From Flectonema sp. DT1601 (lineage: Eukaryota; Euglenozoa; Diplonemea; Diplonemida; Diplonemidae), in the NCBI GenBank assembly GCA_964019425.1, contig OZ025794.1, positions 62,001 through 126,000 on the forward strand: a DNA stretch of 64,000 nucleotides, given 5' to 3'. Below are positions 12,941-24,043 of this stretch, one piece after another (within the stretch, counting starts at the first letter, position 1; each line of letters begins with the position of its first letter). The notes below the pieces were generated by a model. The model had not been told where the DNA came from. It searched no databases and saw only the letters and a list, made by a program, of their open reading frames with translations. The position numbers were made by a program, and so were the translations under genes.

Positions 12941-13493
12941 TGTTGTTGTATTTCCTGCCAATGAGATCAAAATAGAGAAATTTCACTAAAAAAAAAAAAC
13001 CACCAGCTAAACTACTTCACTACAACTCTTACTATCAACAGTCATACTGCAAGCTGTGATAAAAATAATACTTTCGATTGTATTTAAGAAGACCAAATGA
13101 AGAAACTCAAATCCTCACAGAAGTACAAAGCACGGATTCCAATCCCTCTTTGGTTCGAAACGTTAGACTTTCAAGCATTGAAAGAAAAAAAAACGAATTT
13201 TGAAATAATTGTTTTTAAAAGAGAAAACAACAACAACAACAAAATAGGAATTCCCCGCAACCCATATTTCTACCTTTCTTGGCTCGGACATGTTACCTGA
13301 ACAACCTTTCAAATGCAACAGAGTAACAAGCAATCGTATTGTCTAACAATCAAACTGAAGCGGTAATACGTCACAGAAATATATAATCCTAACAAAGAAA
13401 GACAAACTCAAAGATGACATAGAAGCACAAGGAAAAACGATTTCTTTAAACACAAATTTATATTCTTATTATTGAAAGCATAGCTTCGGGAGG

Positions 13494-13640
13494 GGGTGAG
13501 ACTTTGATAATGTAAAAACAGTAACAACTTTAGGGGTATTAAAAACAAAAACTAATATCAAGTACTTTGACTAAAAAAAAATATTTGTAGTTGTTAATCA
13601 AAGAAAGGTTCGTTTAAAAAAAAAAAGAAAACACAAAAAA
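13494..13640 (+). repeat. Dispersed repeat family R2
   Basis: Starts GGTGAGACTTTGATAATG, contains ATATCAAGTACTTTGACT and ATATTTGTAGTTGTTAATCA, and ends in A-rich sequence. It matches the copies at 13.9 kb and 40.9 kb along its length. Confidence 0.75.
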
Positions 13641-13865
13641 GGGAAATTTTTTTTTTTTTGTCTTATAACTTTTTTTTTTTTTCATGTTGTAAAAGTCAGC
13701 CAGTCAACTATTGTGACTGAATCACTCCTCAGTTAACAAGTTGGGAGTGTAGTTTTTATGTTCGTAGCGAACTACAACTCTTCCACTTTTTAGATTTTTT
13801 TTTTTTTTTTTTGTTTGAAGCAGTTATCAATTTTCTGACCTGCTAACTCTATCCTTTATAAGAGG

Positions 13866-13985
13866 GAGTGAAACAGTAACAATTTTAGGTACAACAGGAG
13901 CAAAAAAATATCAAAGTACTTGACTGAAAAAAATATTTGTAGTTGTCAATCAAGAAAAGGTTCGTTTTAAAAAAAAAGAAAATAT
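13866..13985 (+). repeat. Dispersed repeat family R2
   Basis: A second copy 370 bp from the first, same orientation, somewhat shorter in the middle: AGTACTTGACTGAAAAAAAT, then TTTGTAGTTGTCAATCAAGA and GGTTCGTTTT. Confidence 0.75.
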
Positions 13986-15179
13986 AAAAAGGAAAGAAAA
14001 GAGCTACAATCTCCATTCGCTAATAAGAAGAAAAAAAAAGTACAAAAAACAATAAAAGACTGGCAGGTCTCGGGAAAGCTTGGCTGAAAGAAAGAAAAAA
14101 ACAAAAAAAAAAAAAAAAAAACATGAGATAAAACATAAATACAGCTATCGCAGCATCTTTTATATTAATGCATCTTCTTTATTGTGATGACATTTTTTCC
14201 TATTGAGGTGTTAGTTTGGAATAAGAACTTCATATGATGAGAAAACACTTTCAGTCAATTTTTGAGAATAATTTGAGAAAAAGACGCGAGAGTACCCTGA
14301 TAATATATCTTTGATGTGAATATATCTTTGTTCTGGTTTGAGTTTTAATCTGCTTGCCTCTTCTTCCACTTTAATATCAACGGTTTGAATGATTCAGTTT
14401 GTGTGCGAAAACCGAAAACAAAGTGTGTTAACGTTTACCGCTCGAAAAACAGGGAAATTATCAAAAAAAATAAAATTAAAAAACAGTTATGGGTTAACTT
14501 GGCATCGATTAAAAAAAAAGGAAACGAAAATACGATTCCTTCGATCGAAAAAGGGGCACCAGTTCGCTGCAGCAGAATACGTATCTGTTTATCGTAAGAC
14601 TTCGAGCAACGGGAATAAAAGTTTTGGGGTATATATATTTTTATTTTTTTCCCTTTCATGAGAGAAAGGATATTTTTTTAAATAAAAAAAAATAAAGTAA
14701 AATACAAAAAAAAAAACTGAGACGTGATAGAAGTACATTACTATTTTTGTTAGGAGGAAAAAGTAACATTCAACCAGAATTTCACTTCTAATTTTTTTTT
14801 TTTTTTTTTTGTCAATTCGAAAACGACAATACAGTACCTAGTAATACAACAAGGGGGAATTAGGAGAGCTAAGGCAAGGTCAATAGCACAAAGCATCACA
14901 CGGAAAGGAGAGTCTTACAAGACAACAAATAAAACAATATTTCAATTGTGTTGAGGTTGTGATATGCAAGAGGGAACTGTGGTATAAAAAGAAAATAAGA
15001 AAATAATGAAATAAGTGAAAGCTACCACAGTTGACATCTTTATAAGGTCAACCGATTAGTGCTTGGTGTAGATTCGTTTTGGAATAGGAACTCTGGTCAA
15101 TACAATACAAAAGGTATTCAAAAAAAAAGAAGGCAATCAAATAATAATTTTAAAAAAAAAACGCTCTGGAGGTAATTAC

Positions 15180-17504
15180 TTAACCACTTCTGGGAACATT
15201 ATTTAACTTTGTGAAGTGCTTCTTAAATCCCGCGTAGTGATCACTCGCGTGTCTAAGCCAGTTGAAGTTCTCTCCTCTCTTCCCGAGGACTCTGTTCTCT
15301 GAGATGTCAGTGAGTTGTCCATCGAAGGATGCGTGGATGAGGTTGCTGTAGACGTTCAGAATGCAGGCGATCGGAACAAACGCCCAGCAGTCCGACAGGA
15401 AGTCAGACACCTCCGCTCCCCGCTCCTCCTCGCTCGCCCCCTCAAACGCTCCAATCTCACACAAGTAAGCCTCCACCACGTTCGTCAGCATCTCCTTCAC
15501 AGTCTCCATCGTGATGTCGATCTCCTGACGTTCGATCTGTAGCTCCAGACTCGAAATCAGCTTCGCGAAGTCGTACACCGCCAGACTCGGTCCGCTCCAC
15601 TCGATGTCGATCAGAGTCACCTTCGAAGGGTCGCAGTTGTTGTCTACGATCGCGTTGCTCAGGTTCACATCGAAGTGCGAGTACACCGTCTTCATGCTGT
15701 ACTTCGACCTCAATTTCACGTGAACCTGCTTCTTCACTTCCTCGAACGTCGTCGCAGTCTCCATGAACTCCCCACAGAACCCGCCCCACATCGGACTGTT
15801 CTTCAGCTCGCTCTTCTCCACGCTGATGATCGAACACCGACGCCAGATCTCCAACAGGCTGTAGCACAGCGGCACTCCCTCCAACTTCTGAAAGTGGTGG
15901 TCCAGAACGTCCTTCTTGAACTGCTCGTTCTCGATCGCCTTGTGGAATCGCGCTATGCTCGTCCCCAGGCAGCTGAACATCTTCCCCCGTTGCGTCGTCG
16001 GCTTCTTCAGCGCCTTCAACAGCGTCATCCCTTCCACCCACTCCTCCAACCTCCCCAGGTAACGATCACAACCGTAGTACTTCGCGTGGATGTCGCAGTA
16101 CTGGTCAGGTCCCAGTCCGGCATCGAACAGTCCCTGCGCAACGTTCCCAATGAAGTTGATCTCGTCGTGGATGATTCGACGAGGCTTCTCCCAGTTGTAG
16201 AACGCCACCAACGTCTTCCTCACCGCCAGGTCCCTCCTCGCGTCCTTCCGACACTTCACTTGGAAGATCCGACTGTCTACCAACCGACGAACCATCAGGT
16301 CCTCAACCTTCACACCCCCTTCCTTCCAAGCAGCCATCTTCTCAATGCAGAACGACCTGATCGCGTCGTCGTCTCGGTTCACCCGCGCGATGTCCTCCTG
16401 CAGTCCCTTTCGGATCCCGTGTCTGATGAAGAGCTTGTTCATGTGTCCCAGGAAGTTGGGAACTCCCTTGTACCCTGGCAGAGCATTGCAGTCGACGACG
16501 TAGTGCGTTTGGTTGTCCTTGTCAACCAGAACATCGAACCCAAACAATTCAATATTCCATTCCAGTTCGATTGCCAGTCGTAAAGTGTCTACGGTTACAG
16601 CACGCAAATTAGCGGCAGAGAGCTCCGGGTCGTTTATCCTTTTGCAGCCAATCTCTCCGTCTCTTCTTGTGATTACATCTGAGTAGAATATAATATAACC
16701 TTTACCACCTGATTGTGATTTGAGTACGTGTTGTCCTTTTATTTCTTCTGAGAATCTATCGAGTTCTGCGGGGTCAGGGTTGACGTCAATGTCTGGAAGT
16801 GAAGGACGGCCTCCGACGAAAATATGTTTTGCGATAACATAAATCTTATAAACAATACCCGAGTGAGGGATGTACTGTTCTAATGAAAAGTGTTCACAGG
16901 CAGAATTATCACAGAAATGATCCAATCCAGAAGTATCAAATACCAATCCCATCTTCTTAATTGCAGTTGACTTAGGTTTTACAACTATCGGAAATGGAGG
17001 AAGATCTGCTGGATCGAATGTCACAGATTTTGAGTATGTCATCCATTTTGGAGTAGAACACTTAATGTTACTATCACTAGCTAGAGATACTACTCTCGCC
17101 ATCCTTTGAAGAAATGTCGTCATCGAGTATCGATCAACAAGAATATGTTCGCTCTCGACAGGAATGATATTTAGTTTGTTAAAATCTGATTTATAACTTC
17201 CCATCAGTTCATTAAACTTTCTTAACGTCGTAGCGTGAACTTCTTCTTGAGGAGAACCGAGTGCCTTGTGAAGTTTACTAATAATAACATCAGGTTTTAG
17301 ATCCATCTTCTCCCACTGTTCTACTAAAGAAGACTCTGACTGACTATCGAGAGCAACGATGTCAACTCGTCCTTCTAAGTCTCTCGCATTGTTACTTTTA
17401 TATTCCTGCTGAAGCATCATTTTCCTGTTCCTATCAACAGCGAAACATGTGACCAGCTGCAGGTTTCGGTTGCGACCGAAACGACTATCCCAATTACTTA
17501 GCAT
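15180..17504 (-). CDS. ITPK (ATP-grasp) - choline/ethanolamine kinase fusion, copy B
   Basis: The product has 774 residues with the same two-domain plan as copy A. The ITPK half has SKLHKALGS, DRYSMTTFL, FPIVVKPKSTAIKKMGLVFD, EQYIPHSGIVYKIYVI, GRPSLPDI and VVDCNALPGYKG. The kinase half has HFDVNLSNAIVD near residue 610 and LIDIEWSGPSLAVYDFAK. From 15200 to 16577 the DNA is almost identical to copy C (I noticed three differences); outside this tract B and C differ strongly. One 60-base line inside the tract (15421-15480) has 37 G+C, against 20 in a line of the ITPK half (16681-16740) and 22 in the matching region of copy A (10801-10860). Long antisense ORFs across the tract are a by-product of this composition. 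The catalytic residues I can see are retained, so it is probably an active gene. Confidence 0.88.
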   Translation of the reverse strand: MLSNWDSRFGRNRNLQLVTCFAVDRNRKMMLQQEYKSNNARDLEGRVDIVALDSQSESSLVEQWEKMDLKPDVIISKLHKALGSPQEEVHATTLRKFNELMGSYKSDFNKLNIIPVESEHILVDRYSMTTFLQRMARVVSLASDSNIKCSTPKWMTYSKSVTFDPADLPPFPIVVKPKSTAIKKMGLVFDTSGLDHFCDNSACEHFSLEQYIPHSGIVYKIYVIAKHIFVGGRPSLPDIDVNPDPAELDRFSEEIKGQHVLKSQSGGKGYIIFYSDVITRRDGEIGCKRINDPELSAANLRAVTVDTLRLAIELEWNIELFGFDVLVDKDNQTHYVVDCNALPGYKGVPNFLGHMNKLFIRHGIRKGLQEDIARVNRDDDAIRSFCIEKMAAWKEGGVKVEDLMVRRLVDSRIFQVKCRKDARRDLAVRKTLVAFYNWEKPRRIIHDEINFIGNVAQGLFDAGLGPDQYCDIHAKYYGCDRYLGRLEEWVEGMTLLKALKKPTTQRGKMFSCLGTSIARFHKAIENEQFKKDVLDHHFQKLEGVPLCYSLLEIWRRCSIISVEKSELKNSPMWGGFCGEFMETATTFEEVKKQVHVKLRSKYSMKTVYSHFDVNLSNAIVDNNCDPSKVTLIDIEWSGPSLAVYDFAKLISSLELQIERQEIDITMETVKEMLTNVVEAYLCEIGAFEGASEEERGAEVSDFLSDCWAFVPIACILNVYSNLIHASFDGQLTDISENRVLGKRGENFNWLRHASDHYAGFKKHFTKLNNVPRSG
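15200..16577 (-). repeat. Gene-conversion tract, copy in fusion gene B
   Basis: Near-identical to 20202-21579 at a constant offset of 5002. Differences noticed lie near 15797, 15863 and 16554. Both edges are abrupt: the last codons before the stop differ on one side, and sequence just beyond GATTGCCA differs on the other. Confidence 0.9.
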
Positions 17505-18931
17505 TTCTATCCTTTTATAATTATATCTGGAAAGGAGAAAAGAAGGAAGTCAGAAAAGTGGAATCATCGTGTGGTCACATTTTCGACAGCAAAAATAAAA
17601 TTGCGGGTAGAGTGAAAGGTGGCGGGGGGTGAGAGATGTGGTACGTGCTGAAAATAATAAGAAACCAAAACGTGGTAAAACTAAATGAAATATTTTCACG
17701 AATGGTTTTTTTTTTTGCTTTTTTTTTTTTTTTTTTTTTCTTCTTGAGAGAATACATTACAGGCACACATAAAGCAAGCTGCTATTTTTTTCAATTCTAA
17801 TTATTTCAGTACTTTTTCTTCTTTTTTTTTTTCTTCTTTCGTTCTTTTCTTCGCTTTTTTATTTTCTTAATGGTGCTATGCCGAGGCTTGAGTTTCTTAC
17901 ATACTTTTTGTCCTAATGGTTTTTAGAAACCATCGGGAAATGCAGTTTTCACTATTACCAACTCCATCTGATAAGGAGTAATGTAGCAATCACGAGAAGG
18001 GGAAAAAAGAAAGAAAGGAAAACAATGGCAATGGGGAGCAGTGAACTATCAATTAAAATCATAAGCAATATTTTTTTTTTTTTTTTTTTTTCATTCTTTT
18101 TTTTGTTTACATGCAAAAGCAAAAATATACAGCTTTTGGTACGTTTTACAGCAAAATCATCACACCGAAAGGCGCATTTTAAAAAAAAAAAAAAAAAAAA
18201 ACAGTAAGAAAAAAGAATTCTCTCTCGTGTCAGGATATCGTTTACAGCAAAAATCCAACGGAACAATGCTCAATAACTTTATGCTATTTTCTGCTGTCCA
18301 AAATAACCAGATTGGATAACAAAAAGCCAACCAAATGAATGATGCTACTTTTATTTTATTTCAATTTTTTTTTTCTTTTTTTTTTTTTTTTTCATTCAAA
18401 GTTTGACAAAAACAACGAAAACATAAGCTCGTCCCCCTCTCCCTCCTGGAGACTCCACGAGAGGATTGAGGTAAAAGATGACCGACAATACGTTCTAATT
18501 TTAACCGGAATTGAAAGAAAAAAAAAAGAAAAAAAATCAAACCAACAATATTCAGACTTGAAGAGAAAAAAATTAAAAAGACCCCCCCCTCATGTGTTTT
18601 TCACACAGGAAAATTTTTTTTATCGAAACAAAGATCTTGGCTTGGTAACCTTCAGACATTTTGCTTCTTTTTTTCATTTTTTTTTTTTTTTTTATTTCAA
18701 AAAAAAAAAAAAAAAAAACGACACTGTCACTGCCTCATGTTAGAATGGTTGAAACAAGAAAACGTGTCGTACATATTGAGGAGAAAATAAAACCAAAATT
18801 GCTTTCCAGATGAAGAGGGGCGAGAAGCCCACCTATTTGGTTCAAGGTGACCATAAATCACAATGGATCAAACCATCAGAAAATACAAATTTGATTTTTT
18901 TAAAAAAGCTGATAGTTCATGCGAGCGACGA

Positions 18932-18972
<41 letters not shown>

Positions 18973-20181
18973 AAGGCGGAAATTTTTTCATGTGCTGCAA
19001 TTAAACTTGAATGTACACCATCCAACAACCACGACAATCGTCAAAAAAGCCTGTTGATCATTTCCGAACAATGAGCGCATCTGAGGAATAACAAATAAAA
19101 TCGGTGCGATAAACCTAAACTCAATACAATTGGAGAGGTTCAATTAAATTGATTCATAATGCCCTTTGTGCTTCTTACTCAGACAAGTCAACATCCAACA
19201 AGTCAAGGACCAGTTAAAGTAGACGTAGTTTCATTGAACTCCAATCCCAAAAGATTATTTTTGTTTCAGCAGGTAATAATTCAGCAGGTAATAAACACCA
19301 CACAGTTAGTTGAAACACAACAAAAAAACAAAACAAAAAATCGAGTTTTTTTTATAACATAAAAAAAGGTGTGCCAAAAGTTTGTTAGCAATCGTATTAG
19401 AGATACGAGGCGTGAAAGCAACAAGCAAGTAAGAAAAAAAAAAATACTACTTTTCTTCTTTCTCAAAAAAAAGTAAAAAGAAAAACATAACAAGAAACTC
19501 GCAGGTGGAAATTTGATTCATTCATATTATTGGTACTTTTAGGGGAGATTTTTTTTTGTTATGGAAAATGAAAAAAAAAGGGAAAAAAGCGAAACGGGAA
19601 TGCCTTCTTGATGCCTTGTCAACAAGTCATCAAAGCCCAAAAAAAAAAAAAAAAAAAAAAAAAAACGGGGGAAATGCATAAAGAAGTTAATATAAAGGGA
19701 ACAAGTATCGGGGAAGTTTTTTTTTTTTTTTTTTCTATATTCCAGAAAGACCACAAGGGTTGTGATCCATACACAGCAAGACTTAGCAGGAGAGGAGGCA
19801 GTATGGTGAATACACGTACAAAGACAACACAATGTAAACACAAAGTTCCAATACTACTTTTGTATCAGTTTTATTAGTTACTTTGTTCGACAACGGGAGT
19901 CGCTAAAACTTGTGTACTGCGACTCCACCCTATGTTATTTTTTTTTTTTTTTTTTTTTAAATTTTCAAAAATAAAAGGAACGAAAAGAAAAATGTAAACA
20001 AAAACAACAACAATTTGTGTGTGGGACGAAACAAACAAACCAAAAGTGAAGATGAAACTTAATTGTTAGAAACAAAAAATCAAACAGGAGTACGTAAGGC
20101 GATATTTTGCGAGGGAACAACTCACTAAGTGGTTATCATTTAAACGGATGAATTTGGAACCAACGATTGTAACGTTGGCTT
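17505..20181. other. Intergenic interval between fusion copies B and C
   Basis: AT-rich, with dense homopolymers (for example A 18934-18966 and A 19639-19665). No convincing gene or shared repeat was recognised; ORFs are homopolymer artefacts. Confidence 0.6.
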
Positions 20182-22527
20182 TCATCCATTTCTGGGCATC
20201 GTATTTAACTTTGTGAAGTGCTTCTTAAATCCCGCGTAGTGATCACTCGCGTGTCTAAGCCAGTTGAAGTTCTCTCCTCTCTTCCCGAGGACTCTGTTCT
20301 CTGAGATGTCAGTGAGTTGTCCATCGAAGGATGCGTGGATGAGGTTGCTGTAGACGTTCAGAATGCAGGCGATCGGAACAAACGCCCAGCAGTCCGACAG
20401 GAAGTCAGACACCTCCGCTCCCCGCTCCTCCTCGCTCGCCCCCTCAAACGCTCCAATCTCACACAAGTAAGCCTCCACCACGTTCGTCAGCATCTCCTTC
20501 ACAGTCTCCATCGTGATGTCGATCTCCTGACGTTCGATCTGTAGCTCCAGACTCGAAATCAGCTTCGCGAAGTCGTACACCGCCAGACTCGGTCCGCTCC
20601 ACTCGATGTCGATCAGAGTCACCTTCGAAGGGTCGCAGTTGTTGTCTACGATCGCGTTGCTCAGGTTCACATCGAAGTGCGAGTACACCGTCTTCATGCT
20701 GTACTTCGACCTCAATTTCACGTGAACCTGCTTCTTCACTTCCTCGAACGTCGTCGCAGTCTCCATGAACTCCCCACAGAACCCGCCCCACATCGGACTG
20801 TTCTTCAACTCGCTCTTCTCCACGCTGATGATCGAACACCGACGCCAGATCTCCAACAGGCTGTAGCACAACGGCACTCCCTCCAACTTCTGAAAGTGGT
20901 GGTCCAGAACGTCCTTCTTGAACTGCTCGTTCTCGATCGCCTTGTGGAATCGCGCTATGCTCGTCCCCAGGCAGCTGAACATCTTCCCCCGTTGCGTCGT
21001 CGGCTTCTTCAGCGCCTTCAACAGCGTCATCCCTTCCACCCACTCCTCCAACCTCCCCAGGTAACGATCACAACCGTAGTACTTCGCGTGGATGTCGCAG
21101 TACTGGTCAGGTCCCAGTCCGGCATCGAACAGTCCCTGCGCAACGTTCCCAATGAAGTTGATCTCGTCGTGGATGATTCGACGAGGCTTCTCCCAGTTGT
21201 AGAACGCCACCAACGTCTTCCTCACCGCCAGGTCCCTCCTCGCGTCCTTCCGACACTTCACTTGGAAGATCCGACTGTCTACCAACCGACGAACCATCAG
21301 GTCCTCAACCTTCACACCCCCTTCCTTCCAAGCAGCCATCTTCTCAATGCAGAACGACCTGATCGCGTCGTCGTCTCGGTTCACCCGCGCGATGTCCTCC
21401 TGCAGTCCCTTTCGGATCCCGTGTCTGATGAAGAGCTTGTTCATGTGTCCCAGGAAGTTGGGAACTCCCTTGTACCCTGGCAGAGCATTGCAGTCGACGA
21501 CGTAGTGCGTTTGGTTGTCCTTGTCAACCAGAACATCGAACCCAAACAATTCAATGTTCCATTCCAGTTCGATTGCCATTCTAAAAGTATCGACTATAGC
21601 AGCATGGAGGTCCGGGAGGTTAAGATCTGGATCAGTAATTCTCTTTGCTTCAATATTACCCGCTCTGTTTGTAATAACATTAGATAAGAATGTAACATAA
21701 CCCAACCCCTCTGATTCAGATCCAGAGATGTATTCTCCCTTAATTTCAGTTGCAAATTCACTAAGAACCTGCGGAGTTGGTGTTCCGATGTCTGGAAGTG
21801 AAGGACGACTACCAACAAATATGTGTCTCGCGATAACATAAATTTTATAAACAACACCTGAGTGAGGGATGTACTGTTCCAATGAGAAATCATTGCATTC
21901 AGATTTATCGCAAAAGTTCTTAAGTCCGTTGACGTCAAAGACGACTCCCATCATCTTTATCGCAGTTGATTTTGGTTTTACAACAATTGGAAATGGAGGA
22001 AGATCACTTGACTTCGCAGGGTTACTTTTTGAGTAAGTCAACCATTGAGGTGTAGAGCATCCAATCGCTTCCGTGTTTCCAACTAAATTAACAACTCTTG
22101 CGATTCTCTTTAGGAATTCTGCCATCTTATATCTATCATGAAGAACGTACTCGCACTCAATTGGGATAATGTTTAATTTTTTGAATTCACTGCTCTGATC
22201 AGACTGTGCTAAACCATCGTAGTGGTGCATCGAAGTTGAATGGACCTCGTCTTCGATACTTCCGAGTGCGTTGTGCATTTTACTCACAACTAAATCTGGT
22301 TTAACGCTGAGGTCACACCACTGAGTTTTGAGGTTATTCGTTACATCTAATGAAACGACATCAATACCACCTTCGTACTCACCTTGCTTGTCTTTGTATT
22401 CTTCGTTTGTTAGCAATAATTTTCTATTTTTATCAACTGCAAAAACTGTACACAACTGCAAGTTACGACTTCTTCCAAACTGACTATCCCACGTTGAGGT
22501 GTGTGAATTAGAGGAGATTGAGGACAT
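20182..22527 (-). CDS. ITPK (ATP-grasp) - choline/ethanolamine kinase fusion, copy C
   Basis: The product has 781 residues. The N-terminus starts with a short Ser-rich extension (MSSISSNSHTSTWDSQFGR) and then follows the same blocks as A and B: SKMHNALGS, DRYKMAEFL, FPIVVKPKSTAIKMMGVVFD, EQYIPHSGVVYKIYVI, SRPSLPDI and VVDCNALPGYKG. From about residue 316 to the last few residues the protein is identical to copy B, ending TMPRNG instead of NVPRSG. The ITPK half is the most divergent of the three, so B and C are old duplicates whose kinase half was recently homogenised. The start is supported by alignment of the WDSQFGRSRNLQL block with B. An (AAT)n-type repeat lies just upstream of the start (about 22540-22560). 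Pathway and caveats are as for copy A. Confidence 0.88.
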   Translation of the reverse strand: MSSISSNSHTSTWDSQFGRSRNLQLCTVFAVDKNRKLLLTNEEYKDKQGEYEGGIDVVSLDVTNNLKTQWCDLSVKPDLVVSKMHNALGSIEDEVHSTSMHHYDGLAQSDQSSEFKKLNIIPIECEYVLHDRYKMAEFLKRIARVVNLVGNTEAIGCSTPQWLTYSKSNPAKSSDLPPFPIVVKPKSTAIKMMGVVFDVNGLKNFCDKSECNDFSLEQYIPHSGVVYKIYVIARHIFVGSRPSLPDIGTPTPQVLSEFATEIKGEYISGSESEGLGYVTFLSNVITNRAGNIEAKRITDPDLNLPDLHAAIVDTFRMAIELEWNIELFGFDVLVDKDNQTHYVVDCNALPGYKGVPNFLGHMNKLFIRHGIRKGLQEDIARVNRDDDAIRSFCIEKMAAWKEGGVKVEDLMVRRLVDSRIFQVKCRKDARRDLAVRKTLVAFYNWEKPRRIIHDEINFIGNVAQGLFDAGLGPDQYCDIHAKYYGCDRYLGRLEEWVEGMTLLKALKKPTTQRGKMFSCLGTSIARFHKAIENEQFKKDVLDHHFQKLEGVPLCYSLLEIWRRCSIISVEKSELKNSPMWGGFCGEFMETATTFEEVKKQVHVKLRSKYSMKTVYSHFDVNLSNAIVDNNCDPSKVTLIDIEWSGPSLAVYDFAKLISSLELQIERQEIDITMETVKEMLTNVVEAYLCEIGAFEGASEEERGAEVSDFLSDCWAFVPIACILNVYSNLIHASFDGQLTDISENRVLGKRGENFNWLRHASDHYAGFKKHFTKLNTMPRNG
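20202..21579 (-). repeat. Gene-conversion tract, copy in fusion gene C
   Basis: Partner of 15200-16577, about 1378 bp, covering the final strand of the ITPK domain and the entire choline-kinase domain. It stops a few codons short of the stop codon and so does not extend into the 3' flank. Confidence 0.9.
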
Positions 22528-23526
22528 TTTAATATTTAGATTATTATTATTATTATTATTTTCTCTCTTCTTCTTTTTTTTAATACTCCTATACCAATCC
22601 TATGAGAAAAGAGATGATTATTTATTCTTTTTAGAAAAAAAGAAGAAAAGGTGATGGTCCACTAAATAAAACAACTCATCTATATAACGACATGTAAATT
22701 TGTTAACAACTGGAGAAATGTGGAGATACTAATTGATTAGTTTTTTTTTCGAAATTAAAAAAAAAAAAAAACCAGAACGTTATTAAGCGGCATGACTAAA
22801 AAAAAAAAAAAAAAAAAAAAAGAAAAAAATTTAAAAAAAACAGCGTTTGTGTTAATGGCGAACGAAACACGGAAAGGTCCACACATCCAATGAGACTTTT
22901 TTTTTTTCAAAAAAAAAATTTTTTTTTATATCAGTAGAACAGGCCTCACAAGTCTAACCAACATTAGAAACAAACAAAAACAAAAACAAAACCATTCAGA
23001 TTAGCCATATTTCGTTGAACGCAGCCCCTTCCGGCTCCAGCCGACAAGTGCAGCACAGTGTTCGGGTTGACACTTGGCATAGTTTGCCGTTGAATGCTGT
23101 CGCACGTGGGAATAAATCAAGACCATAAGCCCATAAGAAATAACAGCTTTCAATCTGAATAGTTTACAAAAAAAAAAAAAAAAAAAAAAAAAATTGAACA
23201 TCTGACAAAACAGGCAGAATATATACTCGCAAAAAAAAGGAAAAAATAAAAACTAACCACTAACGTAACTAACCGACATGAAGGAAGAACACATCATGAT
23301 AACGAGCGAGTGAAATATAGATATATATGTTGAGTTGCAATACTTTTTTCTGTTGCACTTTTCGTTTCTACTGTGTTCTTCGTTTCACAACCAGCCTGAT
23401 ACTAAAAGTAACAGCAAAAGACTGTTACAGTAAAAAATAACTTACGGGAGGGAGAGAGAGAGAGAGAGAGAGAATGAAGACATAGATTAAATTAAATCGA
23501 AACAAACTATTCATTCTATTTTATTT

Positions 23527-23585
23527 TTATTTACGAAGCCTAGGAAGTCAAAAAAAAAAAAAAATCAAAAGCTCAACACAGATTA
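23527..23585 (+). repeat. Dispersed repeat family R3
   Basis: TTTACGAAGCCTAGGAAGTC then an A run and AAAAGCTCAACAC, matching the copies at 38.3 and 39.7 kb. Confidence 0.65.
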
Positions 23586-24043
23586 CAAACATATCAACAG
23601 CAGCAATAAAAAAATAATTAGTTTTAATATGACAATGTTGATGGTTTTATTTAATTAAAACAACGATCACGCCTTAAACTTACTTTTTTTTAGACTTTTT
23701 TATCCATCGTTTCCAATAACAGTAATTGATAAACACCTCACAGGCCTCCTTCCAGTGTTGAAAGTCACCTTAGTAACTTTTGATGTTTTTTTTATTTAAG
23801 TTTTTAGACGGGGTGATACTCACGCGGAGAAGAGGGGGAAAAGAAGAAGAAAAGGCATCACACTAACCTTATTTTTATCATCTGTGGAACATTTGGAGGT
23901 GTTTTTTTTTTTTTTTTTTTTCTCTTAACACCCCTTCAAAGTCCTACAGCAATACATAAAATGCTACTTATCCAACGGAAGAGTTTTGCGTGACGTAATA
24001 AAAAAAATAAAATAAACAAATTTAAAAAAAAAAAAGGAAAAAA

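Larger units (their letters stand above)
12903..15179. other. Intergenic interval between fusion copies A and B
   Basis: No gene was seen. It holds a 28-nt T run at 12914-12941 (a poly-A leader on the sense strand of copy A), two copies of repeat family R2, and many A/T runs. Short ORFs on both strands here are lysine- or phenylalanine-rich homopolymer products. Confidence 0.6.

Noticed and set aside
12903-12986. N-terminal extension of fusion copy A with a lysine run
   Set aside because: The lysines come from a 28-nt homopolymer, and neither paralogue has the extension.
15457-16041. 194-codon minus-strand ORF in another frame, repeated at 20459-21043
   Set aside because: Shifted frame inside the fusion gene. 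Composition is Gly/Glu/Asp/Arg-rich and it is present only where the tract is GC-rich.
15675-16583. 302-codon plus-strand ORF (and the 336-codon counterpart at 20677-21687)
   Set aside because: Antisense to the GC-rich kinase tract. The frame is open because of the codon bias on the other strand, and the product is a low-information Arg/Leu/Val-rich sequence.
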